Shown here piece by piece: positions 5,708-12,212 of a DNA stretch of 13,405 nucleotides. The DNA is taken from contig DFJV01000008.1 of NCBI GenBank assembly GCA_002373205.1, positions 1-13,405 of the forward strand, read 5' to 3'. The notes under the pieces were generated by a model, which searched no databases, was not told the DNA's origin, and saw nothing but the letters and a program-made list of their open reading frames with translations. A program made the translations under genes and the position numbers. Every line of letters begins with the position of its first letter. Position 1 is the stretch's first letter. Origin of the DNA: Treponema sp. UBA3662 (lineage in GTDB: Bacteria; Spirochaetota; Spirochaetia; Treponematales; Treponemataceae).

Positions 5708-8345
5708 AGGTTTTTCCTGTTCCTCCGTCTTCCGGGCGGGCAAAGTGAAAGTCTTTTACCGCGGGGTGGTGCGAAAGGTAGTCGTGGACTCCCTGCTGAA
5801 GGATGCCGCTTCCCTTTCCGTGGATTATACTGAAGTTTGCAAAGTTTGTTATTGTGCAGAGGTCAATCTGTCTTTCCAAAGATTTTATTGCGTCTTCGTA
5901 CCTCATGCCTAAAAGCCTTAGTTCAAACTGTGGGCGGGAGTCGCCTTCGGATGAGGCTGCGCTTTCAAGCACATAGTCTGCCTTTTGAATTGCCTGTGTT
6001 TGTCCGCTTCCTGTGCCTTCTAACGGAAGTGCCTGAAGCTGCCGGGTGGGAACACTCATGCGGATTGCCCCAAACTGTACGCTCCAGCTTTCGCCGTTCT
6101 TTTCTTTTTGGACAAGGGTTCCCTTTCTTCTTTCCCTGCCAGCCAAAACTTCTACGCCGGGTGCAAGCTGGGGGATTATCTTTTTGGGCTGCTCGAAAGT
6201 TTTTTTTGCGTAGCGGTCATTTTCTTCTTTTGGCATTGGCTTTGCGCTTTTAAGTGCCTCCGTATTGGAGATGCGTCTTTTTGTCTTTTTGGATGACTTT
6301 GATGAATTTGAGTGCCTTGATTCCTTTGTGAATTTTATTCCGTTTTCCGCAAAGAAGGCCTCTTTTTCTTTTAGTGCATCCTGCTGTTTTTCTAGGGCAA
6401 GCCTTTCTTCTTCTATTTGGCTTTCTTTCTTTTCCGCTTCCTCTTCAAATTCCTTTATGAACTGGCGCACTTTAAGGTTTTTCTCTCTGGTGATTTCTCC
6501 TTCGCGGAGTTCCCTTACAAGGTTTTCCAGGCGGCTTCTTGCTTCCCTTAGGGATGCAAAGTTCTGCTTGGTTTCAAGTTCCCTAAGCTCTATTTCCCTC
6601 TGCTTTGCTTCAATTTCCCTCTCGGAAAGTTCCACTTCCTTTATTGCAAGCTTGTCGCGCGCATCTTTTTGTTCGCGGATAAGGGCATCCATTTCTTCGT
6701 GCTTGGCGGTAAGGCCTTTTATGAGTGCGCTAACGTCTGCCTGCTGTGTGGAGATGTATTCCTTTGCCTTTTGGATGAGCTTTTTGCTTAGGCCTGAATG
6801 CATTGCTATGTCTATTGCGTGGCTTTCTCCGGGCACTCCCATCATAAGACGGTAGGTTGGGCTTAGGGTCTGCTGGTCAAATTCAACGCTTGCGTTTACG
6901 CATGAGTGGTTTGTGTAGCCGTAATTTTTTAGTATTCCGTGGTGGGTGGTAACTATTACGAATGACTTTCTTTCGATGAATTCATCCAGGGCTGCCATTG
7001 CGATTGCACCTCCTTCCTGGGGGTCTGTGCCGCTTGCAAGTTCGTCCAAAAGGACAAGGCTTTTTTCCGTGGCATGTTTTTCCATGGAGGCGATTTTTTT
7101 CATGTGGGCAGAGAATGTGGATAGGCTTTCGTCTATTGACTGCTCGTCGCCAATGTCTGCAAACACGCGGTCAAAATAGGGTAGCCTTGTTCCTTCTTCT
7201 GCTGGCAAGGGGAATGCTGCCTGGTTCATTAAGGCGAATAAGGCTATTGTTTTTAGCGTAACGGTTTTTCCGCCTGTGTTGGGCCCTGTTATTATAAGTA
7301 CCCGCTTTCCGTCCATAAAGTTTATGTCTACTGGAATTGCCTTGTCTCCGAGAAGGGGATGGCGTGCCCCTTTTATGCTTGGCGGTTCTTTTTGCAGGTC
7401 GCAGTTTTCTGCAAAGACACCATGCACGCTTTTTTGCCATCTTGCGCATGCGAAGGTTGTGTCCAAGAGAATCATGGCGGTGTGGGCTTGTCTTGCGCTT
7501 TCCCTGCAGAATCCTATTTCCAGTGTGAGGTTTCTTAGTATGGTGCGGATTTTTTCTTCTAGCTCATACTGGGCCTGGACAAGTGAGTTGTTTGCCTTTA
7601 CGGCTTCTTCTACTTCTATAAAGACGGTTTGTCCCGAAGAGCTTACTTCGTGGATTATTCCGCTTACTTCGCTTTTTCTGTCCCAGCGAACGGCAAGGAG
7701 TTCTTTTCCGCCTTTTAGTACGGGCACGTTTGACTGGAGGACTCCGCTAAGCCGTGTGTCTGATGTGTAGCGCCTTAATGCGTTTTCTGCCTCCTTTCGT
7801 AATGAAGAAATTCTTCCGCGGATTTCCCTTAGTTCTGGAAGGTCTTTTACGTTTCCGTCTGAATCTATGACGCTGAAAATTTTCTTTGAGGCCATATCAA
7901 GCTGGCTTTTGTCTATGGAAGAAGAGGCTTTTAGAAGCTCCGGTATTTTTAATTCTGTGGATGCTTCTTGCAAAAGAGAGACTGCTTTTGTGCAGCAGGT
8001 AAAAAACTGTGCAAGGGAAAAAAACTGGGCCGCGGAAAGCTGTGCACCTTCTTTTCCCAAAAGTTCAAAGCTCTTTTTTACCGGTGGCCAATAGCTGATT
8101 GCCTGCGGACGGGTGGAGCATAAGTATGAATTCCATTCGCGCCCCATGGCCTTGCGTCTTTCCACTTCGTAAAAATCCGTGCTGGGGTTTATGCCCTCAA
8201 AAAATTCCCTGCCTTCATCGCTTGCGGCATTCTGGGCAACCAGGGAGCGTATTCTGTAAAAATCAAGTTCCGCTGCGGTCTTGTCAAAAGAGGAATCCAC
8301 ATCCTGTAAATTATTAAATCTTCCGTTAAAAAAAACTTTGTCCAT
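5688..8345 (-). CDS. mutS2: MutS2-family ATPase with C-terminal Smr domain
   Basis: An 885-residue protein with full MutS2 architecture. An N-terminal and core helical region (about 20-320) is followed by the MutS-type ATPase with Walker A GPNTGGKT (354-361), an ST-x-FSAHM motif (409-415), Walker B LVLLDE (430-435) and TTHH (466-469). A long coiled coil follows (about 540-665), then a Ser/Lys-rich linker, a small KOW-like beta domain (about 727-775), and Smr (806-885). It lacks the mismatch-recognition domain of MutS. The family acts on branched DNA, suppresses recombination, and in Bacillus helps resolve collided ribosomes. The Smr HGKGSG (842-847) is intact but the usual LDLRG is LRLLG (809-813). 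About 25 residues precede the usual family start, and the ribosome-binding site is weak, so the start is less sure. Confidence 0.95.
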   Translation of the reverse strand: MDKVFFNGRFNNLQDVDSSFDKTAAELDFYRIRSLVAQNAASDEGREFFEGINPSTDFYEVERRKAMGREWNSYLCSTRPQAISYWPPVKKSFELLGKEGAQLSAAQFFSLAQFFTCCTKAVSLLQEASTELKIPELLKASSSIDKSQLDMASKKIFSVIDSDGNVKDLPELREIRGRISSLRKEAENALRRYTSDTRLSGVLQSNVPVLKGGKELLAVRWDRKSEVSGIIHEVSSSGQTVFIEVEEAVKANNSLVQAQYELEEKIRTILRNLTLEIGFCRESARQAHTAMILLDTTFACARWQKSVHGVFAENCDLQKEPPSIKGARHPLLGDKAIPVDINFMDGKRVLIITGPNTGGKTVTLKTIALFALMNQAAFPLPAEEGTRLPYFDRVFADIGDEQSIDESLSTFSAHMKKIASMEKHATEKSLVLLDELASGTDPQEGGAIAMAALDEFIERKSFVIVTTHHGILKNYGYTNHSCVNASVEFDQQTLSPTYRLMMGVPGESHAIDIAMHSGLSKKLIQKAKEYISTQQADVSALIKGLTAKHEEMDALIREQKDARDKLAIKEVELSEREIEAKQREIELRELETKQNFASLREARSRLENLVRELREGEITREKNLKVRQFIKEFEEEAEKKESQIEEERLALEKQQDALKEKEAFFAENGIKFTKESRHSNSSKSSKKTKRRISNTEALKSAKPMPKEENDRYAKKTFEQPKKIIPQLAPGVEVLAGRERRKGTLVQKEKNGESWSVQFGAIRMSVPTRQLQALPLEGTGSGQTQAIQKADYVLESAASSEGDSRPQFELRLLGMRYEDAIKSLERQIDLCTITNFANFSIIHGKGSGILQQGVHDYLSHHPAVKDFHFARPEDGGTGKTYVELHT

Positions 8346-8448
8346 GTAAACTTCGCCAAAAAAAATGTGGCTTAAGTATAAACATTAATAGAAGAAAAGT
8401 CCATATTGTTTTTGCAACGTCCTTGCCCACCAGCCTAGCCCCGATTGG

Positions 8449-8670
8449 AAGGGCCCGCCGGAAGGCGGGTTGCCGAAGGCAATGGAGGCGGAAGCCGGAA
8501 CCCTGGAAAGCGGGATAAAATGCCCTCCGTGGCATTTTATCCCGCAAGTTTTCTGGCGAAAACTTGCCTGTTTTTTCTGCTGACAAATGACGCGCCGTCC
8601 TTGGCGCTGCTTGTTTTGCCGGATAAAATGCTGCGGAAGTCTGGCCGGTTCCGAAGGACCGGACACAGTT
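8449..8670. repeat. Large dispersed repeat, diverged copy 4, with variable-stem hairpins
   Basis: This fills the gap upstream of mutS2. The left part (GGGTTGCCGAAGGCAATGGA, then CCGGAACCCTGGAA) resembles the core of the other copies as read on the minus strand of copy 3. It is followed by hairpin A, GCGGGATAAAATGCC (8510-8524) pairing perfectly with 8531-8545 across loop CTCCGT. Hairpin B, GCAAGTTTTC (8544-8553), pairs with 8558-8567. The segment CTG ... GACGCGCCGTCCTTGGCGCT then resembles the flank that follows hairpin B elsewhere. A further hairpin CCGGT/ACCGG lies near 8645-8662. Confidence 0.6.
8544..8576 (+). terminator. Terminator-like hairpin with T-run (within repeat copy 4)
   Basis: A perfect 10-bp stem with a four-base loop is followed by CTG and six Ts on the plus strand. 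This is the form of a Rho-independent terminator, but no plus-strand gene is seen upstream. It may block antisense transcription into 8709-8972 or simply be part of the repeat. Confidence 0.4.
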
Positions 8671-8708
8671 TGAAATGGCCTGCCGCTCCGTAAAAAGAAA
8701 AAAAAATC

Positions 8709-8972
8709 CTAATCAAACTCGCGGATAGCGCATACGGTTTGGCTGTTTCCGCCGCCTGTCCACTTTGGCGGTGCGTAGATTCCGTCTTTGCCGAATATTA
8801 CAACGCAATCCCATTCTTCTGCCCTTTGGGAATCTGATGATGCAACCGTACTTTTTGAACTAGTCTTGCCCTGGTCTTTTGTTCCGCCTGCAGAAAGAGA
8901 ACTTCCCGCAAGGGTAACCGCTATCGCGAGCAAAAGAACCTTAAAAATTCGTCCTGACTTTTTAATGGCCAT
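8709..8972 (-). CDS. Small secreted protein of unknown function (87 aa)
   Basis: ATG 8972 is chosen over an upstream in-frame ATG at 9020 because GGAGG lies five bases before it. The protein starts MAIKKSGRIFKVLLLAIAVT, a basic tip plus hydrophobic core, with a likely signal-peptidase I cleavage after SLSA (about residue 29). There is no lipobox cysteine. The mature part has a Ser/Lys/Thr-rich low-complexity stretch (about 30-53), then a compact C-terminus with two cysteines (WDCVVIFGKDGIYAPPKWTG, then TVCAIREFD) that could form a disulphide in the periplasm. I do not recognise a family. A T-rich stretch follows the stop on the minus strand. The gene stands alone between two copies of the large repeat. 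Confidence 0.7.
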   Translation of the reverse strand: MAIKKSGRIFKVLLLAIAVTLAGSSLSAGGTKDQGKTSSKSTVASSDSQRAEEWDCVVIFGKDGIYAPPKWTGGGNSQTVCAIREFD

Positions 8973-9049
8973 CGGCACCTCCGTTTGTTTAATTCTAGCA
9001 TAGGGAATTTCATACCGCAAGAAAATGTTTTTTTAAATGATGTTCTTCT

Positions 9050-9306
9050 GGACGGTACCTCTTTATGCTCTACCATTTAGATGCCTGGCTAACTCGACCG
9101 CCTGTGCCTTTGCGCCACCGCCGTTCCGGGGTTCCGCTATCGCTCCATTCCTTCGGAACGCTGCGCGCCCCTCCATGGCGGCGTACGTCGCCACGAAAAA
9201 TCCCTCCTGGATTTTCCGTGGATTGCAGAAGCTACGCTTCTGCATGTTGCTAAGCCGCCGTCCATGGCTCTTTATAGGTTGGCAAGAAAGAGCAAAAAAT
9301 CCCTCC
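9050..9306 (+). repeat. Large dispersed repeat, copy 2 (long form)
   Basis: It runs from GGACGGTACC to AAAAAATCCCTCC. It holds GCTCTACCAT ... CTAACTCGACCG, the core CCGTTCCGGGGTTCCGC ... CCCCTCCATGGCGGCGTAC, then hairpin A (CCACGAAAAATCC 9191-9203 with 9209-9221, one mismatch) and hairpin B (TGCAGAAGC 9224-9232 with 9236-9244, perfect). The end segment TGCTAAGCCGCCGTCC ... GGCAAGAAAGAGCAAAAAAT follows. Short plus-strand frames here are translations of the repeat, not genes. Confidence 0.8.
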
Positions 9307-9390
9307 GACAACGCCCCATCCATATTTGTCTTTTTTATATTCAATTTTTACCCAACGGTCGTTTATTCCATCTGCGCCCCAGTGTGGCGT
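9250..9390 (-). pseudogene. Stump of a probable SH3-like protein gene abutting attC-2
   Basis: Directly beyond the R' box of attC-2 on the minus strand, a frame without a start codon encodes 28 protein-like residues (WGADGINDRWVKIEYKKDKY, then GWGVV). It then runs into repeat copy 2 and stops at TAG 9252-9250. The WVKIEY ... GW pattern resembles the last strands of bacterial SH3-like domains. The 5' part is absent: the cassette boundary is where homology-like sequence begins. The 3' end also looks replaced by the repeat. This assignment rests on a short stretch and is an inference. Confidence 0.4.
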
Positions 9391-9392
9391 CC

Positions 9393-9459
9393 GTATAACT
9401 ATGTAGCTAAACCGCAACGCGGCTTGACCGCGTTGTCGGCTTTGAAACTTTGTTATGTG
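9393..9459 (-). repeat. Integron attC-like recombination site 2
   Basis: On the minus strand, R'' CACATAAC (9459-9452) and R' GTTATAC (9399-9393) bound a folded core. The L'' arm TTTCAAAGCCGAC closely matches canonical attC arms and carries an extra base against the L' arm GCGGTTTA, as expected for an extrahelical base. The tip is an AACGCGG/CCGCGTT stem. The stop codon of gene C lies inside R''. The orientation matches gene C. Confidence 0.75.
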
Positions 9460-10470
9460 TTTTTACTCTTTCTTTGATTTTGAATTTCTTTAGTAATATC
9501 ATCACATGTTTCTGGATCAATATAACTTATATGTTTTTTTGATTCTAACACTTTTACCTTCCCTTCTGTTGCTTTTTCAATATCTTCTTTATACTTTTTA
9601 GCATCATTTCCTGTTAATATAACAGTTTCAGCATTTGAAGCCTTTAATTTTTCTATAATAACTCCAGCTCCATCATTTAAATACTCTTTCACATTTTTTG
9701 GCTTATCAGATCTTATTGGTGATACATCAATGATGGCAACATTGTTCTCATTTAAGGCTCTGACATCTTCTGCTTGATATTTGCATCCTCCTCTATGTTC
9801 TTTCCCCTCCATTATACCACTTCTTCCTTCTCCTTTTGCTATAGCATCAGTTATTTTTATAGCACCTTGCAGAGCACTAGGAACCTTACCATCTCGATTA
9901 TAGTCTTTGAATCCATTTTTAAAATAATTATATGTGTCTTCATCTGAGGTTTTATCATTTGGAACATTAGGTTCTTTCCATTCATTAGTAATTCCAGGAT
10001 TTATATTGACAAAAACTATCTTAGCATTGGGAAGATCACCTTTAAAGGATTCTGGTTTCTGATATTTATAACCTGTATTCTTCGTTTTCCAATATACTTG
10101 CTCTTTAACAGCTTTAGCCTGTTTATCATCTATACCAAGATTTTCTTTTGTTTTATTAAACTCCCGTTCAAATTTTTTTTCAATATATTCTTCACTATGA
10201 TGTTCGAATTTCTTATCAAGCTTTTTATGTAATTTTTTATAAGTATTAAAAAGCTCCTTATTATTTGATTCTGAGTCTGATATCTCTCTAGCTTTTTTTT
10301 CCCTTTCTTCTAAGGATAATCCCGCAAAGTTTTTTCCTTTTGCAGTTTTTCCTTCTGTGGATGTTTTTCTTGACTCATTTTTAGGCGTTCTCTTTGTTGA
10401 TTTAGTTGTTGGCATAATTATAACTCCTATTTTTAGGTCTAAGTAGCGGCTCAGTGAGCCGTCCGTATAA
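9399..10470 (-). mobile_element. Integron gene cassette (gene C plus attC-2)
   Basis: The region between the G^TT cleavage points of attC-1 and attC-2 is 1,072 bases. It holds one gene followed at once by an attC site in the same orientation, the standard cassette layout. No integrase gene is in the window, so the pair of attC sites fits a CALIN. A short inverted repeat (GGCTC/GAGCC, about 10449-10460) lies in the cassette leader. Confidence 0.7.
9453..10415 (-). CDS. Cassette gene: protein with uracil-DNA-glycosylase-like core and Lys-rich tail
   Basis: A 320-residue protein with AGGAG nine bases before ATG 10415. Residues 1-30 are Lys/Thr/Ser-rich and probably disordered, suited to nucleic-acid binding. 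Residues about 33-110 are charged helices, possibly coiled. The core (about 128-310) has AKIVFVNINPGI (131-142), like motif 1 of the uracil-DNA-glycosylase superfamily (G-x-N/D-P-G). It also has VILTGNDAKKY (265-275), matching the strand and helix before motif 2, and KKHISYI (293-299) where HPS is usual. The family assignment is moderate and enzyme activity is unproven. The gene is visibly more AT-rich than mutS2 and argR, as expected for acquired DNA. It forms an integron cassette and its stop lies in attC-2. A defence or DNA-processing role is an inference from the fold and the cassette setting. Confidence 0.85.
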   Translation of the reverse strand: MPTTKSTKRTPKNESRKTSTEGKTAKGKNFAGLSLEEREKKAREISDSESNNKELFNTYKKLHKKLDKKFEHHSEEYIEKKFEREFNKTKENLGIDDKQAKAVKEQVYWKTKNTGYKYQKPESFKGDLPNAKIVFVNINPGITNEWKEPNVPNDKTSDEDTYNYFKNGFKDYNRDGKVPSALQGAIKITDAIAKGEGRSGIMEGKEHRGGCKYQAEDVRALNENNVAIIDVSPIRSDKPKNVKEYLNDGAGVIIEKLKASNAETVILTGNDAKKYKEDIEKATEGKVKVLESKKHISYIDPETCDDITKEIQNQRKSKNT

Positions 10471-10528
10471 CATTGTTTTAAACCTCAAACGGCATGACAG
10501 TTTGCCGGCTTTGAAAACTGTGCTATAC
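10465..10528 (-). repeat. Integron attC-like recombination site 1
   Basis: On the minus strand, R'' GTATAGC (10528-10522) and R' GTTATAC (10471-10465) bound arms TTTTCAAAGCCGGC and GAGGTTTAAAACAA. The unpaired G in the first arm is the expected extrahelical base. The tip contains CAAAC/GTTTG and CGGCA/TGCCG complementarity. It shares TTTCAAAGCCG and the full GTTATACGGACG end with attC-2. It lies 89 bases beyond the stop of gene B. Confidence 0.7.
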
Positions 10529-10617
10529 GTTTGCCTTGCAACAGATGGATTTTCTGTTCCATCAACCAGATTCCTTTTGTCCTCACTTTAATTTATATCA
10601 ATTGTTATTGATGGTGA

Positions 10618-11079
10618 CTAATAAATACATATTTCGGCTTCATTTTCATCTATATAAAAATTTACATTATCTTTACCTGCAACAATTTTGAACTTATAAA
10701 AACTCCAATTGTTATATTTATAGAAATAAAATTTCTTCTGGATTTCACCATTTTCAATTAAAACAGTATTATCACCATACTGATACCTGACAGATTTGAT
10801 ATTTTTTCGATTTAACTTTCCCTCTGAAAAGATGATTTCATCATTCCAATATACATTCCACTTGCTTTCGTCATTATCAAAAAATCTAAAATCATAATCA
10901 TTTAAATCAAAGAAAATTGATAAACAATGCCCTATTTCTGAATTCTGTAAATAAAATCTGTCTTCAGAAATTCTAAATCGATGAATAAAAATGAAAAAGA
11001 AAATGTTGATCAAAACAGAAAAGAAAAACAAAATTAGAGCTAATATCCAAAATAACTTTGAGATTATTTTTTTTGTCAT
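10618..11079 (-). CDS. Gene B: AT-rich single-pass membrane protein of unknown function (153 aa)
   Basis: ATG 11079 lies four bases after the stop of gene A. Its GGAG ribosome-binding site sits inside the last codons of gene A, so the two are probably co-translated. The N-terminus TKKIISKLFWILALILFFFS and following residues (about 6-33) form one long membrane anchor with a basic start. Residues 34-153 are outside, rich in Phe, Tyr and Asn, with beta-type alternation and no cysteine pair or catalytic motif. I do not recognise a family. Base composition is far more AT-rich than gene A directly upstream, which suggests a different origin. attC-1 lies 89 bases downstream in the same orientation, so B may be the gene of a second, damaged cassette. 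Confidence 0.75.
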   Translation of the reverse strand: MTKKIISKLFWILALILFFFSVLINIFFFIFIHRFRISEDRFYLQNSEIGHCLSIFFDLNDYDFRFFDNDESKWNVYWNDEIIFSEGKLNRKNIKSVRYQYGDNTVLIENGEIQKKFYFYKYNNWSFYKFKIVAGKDNVNFYIDENEAEICIY

Positions 11080-11083
11080 GCTA

Positions 11084-11779
11084 CTAGTACTCCGCTGAAT
11101 AGTCAGAAGAAGCGTCCTCCAGAAGCTGCCAGAATTCTTTTGTTACAACACCAGTCTGGGGTAGTCCCAGCTTCCTTTGAACCTTCTTAACCGCAGCTTC
11201 CGTCTGCTTTCCAAAGTAACCGTCAATGTCTATCTTCTGCCCAAAGAAATTCACCAGCATGCTTTGCAGGTAAAAAACGTCGTCGCCATAAACGTGCCTT
11301 TTTTCAATCTTCAGCTTCCGTGAAAATTCAGGGATGTCAACATATTCGGCCTGTTTTTGTATGGCCCTGTCCACATTTCCAACGTGTATAACCGCAAGCG
11401 GCTTTTTTTCCATAAAAGGCGAATTGTCTTCTTCTGATTCCTCAAAATAAACTTTGTGAACTTCAAGCTTTCCATCGGTGTAAAAGAGTGCAAATCCAAT
11501 TCCGCCGCCTGCATACCAAGAGTAAACATCGGAGATGGAACTTTCCCCTTCCTTTGAATATGAAGTTGAGTCGCTTACCATAGGCACAAGGTACTTTGGG
11601 AGCGAGAGCAGGTGGTGCTCTTCGTCATTTGCAGACTCGTAGAGAAAGACCTCGTATGTGTCGCCCAAATCGTCCTGAATCAGCTTTCGGAACCTCCACT
11701 GGAAGACAAGTGATTCGCTTGCAAACAAAGCTCCGGAAAAGAAAAGCAAGAAAAGTGCCAAGAAAATTCTGCGGTTCAT
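11084..11779 (-). CDS. Gene A: exported protein with C-terminal peptidoglycan-binding domain (231 aa)
   Basis: ATG 11779 is chosen: GGAGG lies eight bases upstream. A GTG three codons earlier (11788) overlaps the ribosome-binding site and is unlikely. A signal peptide MNRRIFLALFLLFFSGALFA is followed by a likely cleavage at about residue 20. Residues 21-155 are an unrecognised acidic domain with beta character. The C-terminal region (about 162-222) matches a peptidoglycan-binding type 1 fold: DDVFYLQSMLVNFFGQ, then IDGYFGKQTEAAVKKVQRKL and GVVTKEFWQLL. That domain anchors proteins to cell wall or accompanies wall hydrolases; no hydrolase motif is seen. The gene has its own promoter and leads a run with gene B and perhaps the cassette gene. 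Confidence 0.85.
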   Translation of the reverse strand: MNRRIFLALFLLFFSGALFASESLVFQWRFRKLIQDDLGDTYEVFLYESANDEEHHLLSLPKYLVPMVSDSTSYSKEGESSISDVYSWYAGGGIGFALFYTDGKLEVHKVYFEESEEDNSPFMEKKPLAVIHVGNVDRAIQKQAEYVDIPEFSRKLKIEKRHVYGDDVFYLQSMLVNFFGQKIDIDGYFGKQTEAAVKKVQRKLGLPQTGVVTKEFWQLLEDASSDYSAEY

Positions 11780-11824
11780 AGGATGCACCTCCGTCTAAAA
11801 ACGCGTCTTAAATCATTATAAATC

Positions 11825-11852
11825 ATTATATTACAGACTCCAAAAAAATCAA
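11825..11852 (-). promoter_or_regulatory. Promoter for gene A
   Basis: On the minus strand, TTGATT (11852-11847), a 16-base spacer and TATAAT (11830-11825, perfect -10) are seen. A second TATAAT lies ten bases downstream, within a tandem copy of AATCATTATA (11811-11820 and 11821-11830). The promoter could drive genes A and B and, beyond attC-1, the cassette gene, since none of these shows another obvious promoter. Confidence 0.6.
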
Positions 11853-11864
11853 ACTAATTTGAAC

Positions 11865-12018
11865 TTTTTGCCAATTAGTTTTTGCCAATTAGTTTTTGCC
11901 AACAAAGTTTTGCCAATAAAGTTTTGCCAATAAAGTTTTGCCAATAAAGTTTTGCCAATAAAGTTTTGCCAACAAAGTTTTGCCAATAAACTTTTGCCAA
12001 CAAAGTTTTGCCAACAAC
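11865..12018. repeat. Eleven tandem 14-bp repeats
   Basis: The consensus is GTTTTGCCAAYAAA. Units start every 14 bases from 11865; the first two end in TTAG and the last in CAAC. No spacers are present. The array lies just upstream of the gene A promoter, between divergent genes. Frames across it are artefacts of the repeat. Confidence 0.95.
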
Positions 12019-12106
12019 CCCTTTTCTGCTGTCAGTGCAAGCCCATACACCCTAGCAAGTGGGGGCTGTGCAGCAAGTGCTTGCGGTGTAACAGAAGGGT
12101 GGTTTC

Positions 12107-12127
12107 CACAAAATTTTGTGTTATAAT
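12107..12127 (+). promoter_or_regulatory. Extended -10 promoter with overlapping palindromic operator candidate for the PAP2-like gene
   Basis: TATAAT at 12122-12127 is preceded by TGT, an extended -10. The -35 is weak. A perfect 14-bp palindrome CACAAAATTTTGTG (12107-12120) fills the spacer next to the -10, where a bound dimer would block polymerase. The leader to ATG 12213 would be about 80 bases. Confidence 0.55.
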
Positions 12128-12212
12128 GTTCATATAATTAATGTTCATTAGAAAAATAAAGATGAGCGCATTAAAGTTACAGACTGCAACAGTGCTGTAA
12201 TAGGAGCAAACC

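Noticed and set aside
5708..5743. TTG 5743 as start of the large secreted protein
   Set aside because: It would lie deeper inside mutS2 with a rarer start codon; ATG 5707 has an AGGA site nearby.
6265..6855. Plus-strand frame of 196 codons, very rich in Ser and Phe
   Set aside because: It is the antisense of the MutS2 coiled-coil region, whose Glu/Lys codons read as Ser/Phe on the other strand.
9037..9477. Plus-strand frame of 146 codons
   Set aside because: It reads through repeat copy 2 and attC-2, with no ribosome-binding site or protein-like sequence.
11865..12018. Possible CRISPR array
   Set aside because: Units are 14 bp and directly adjacent with no unique spacers; no cas gene is near.
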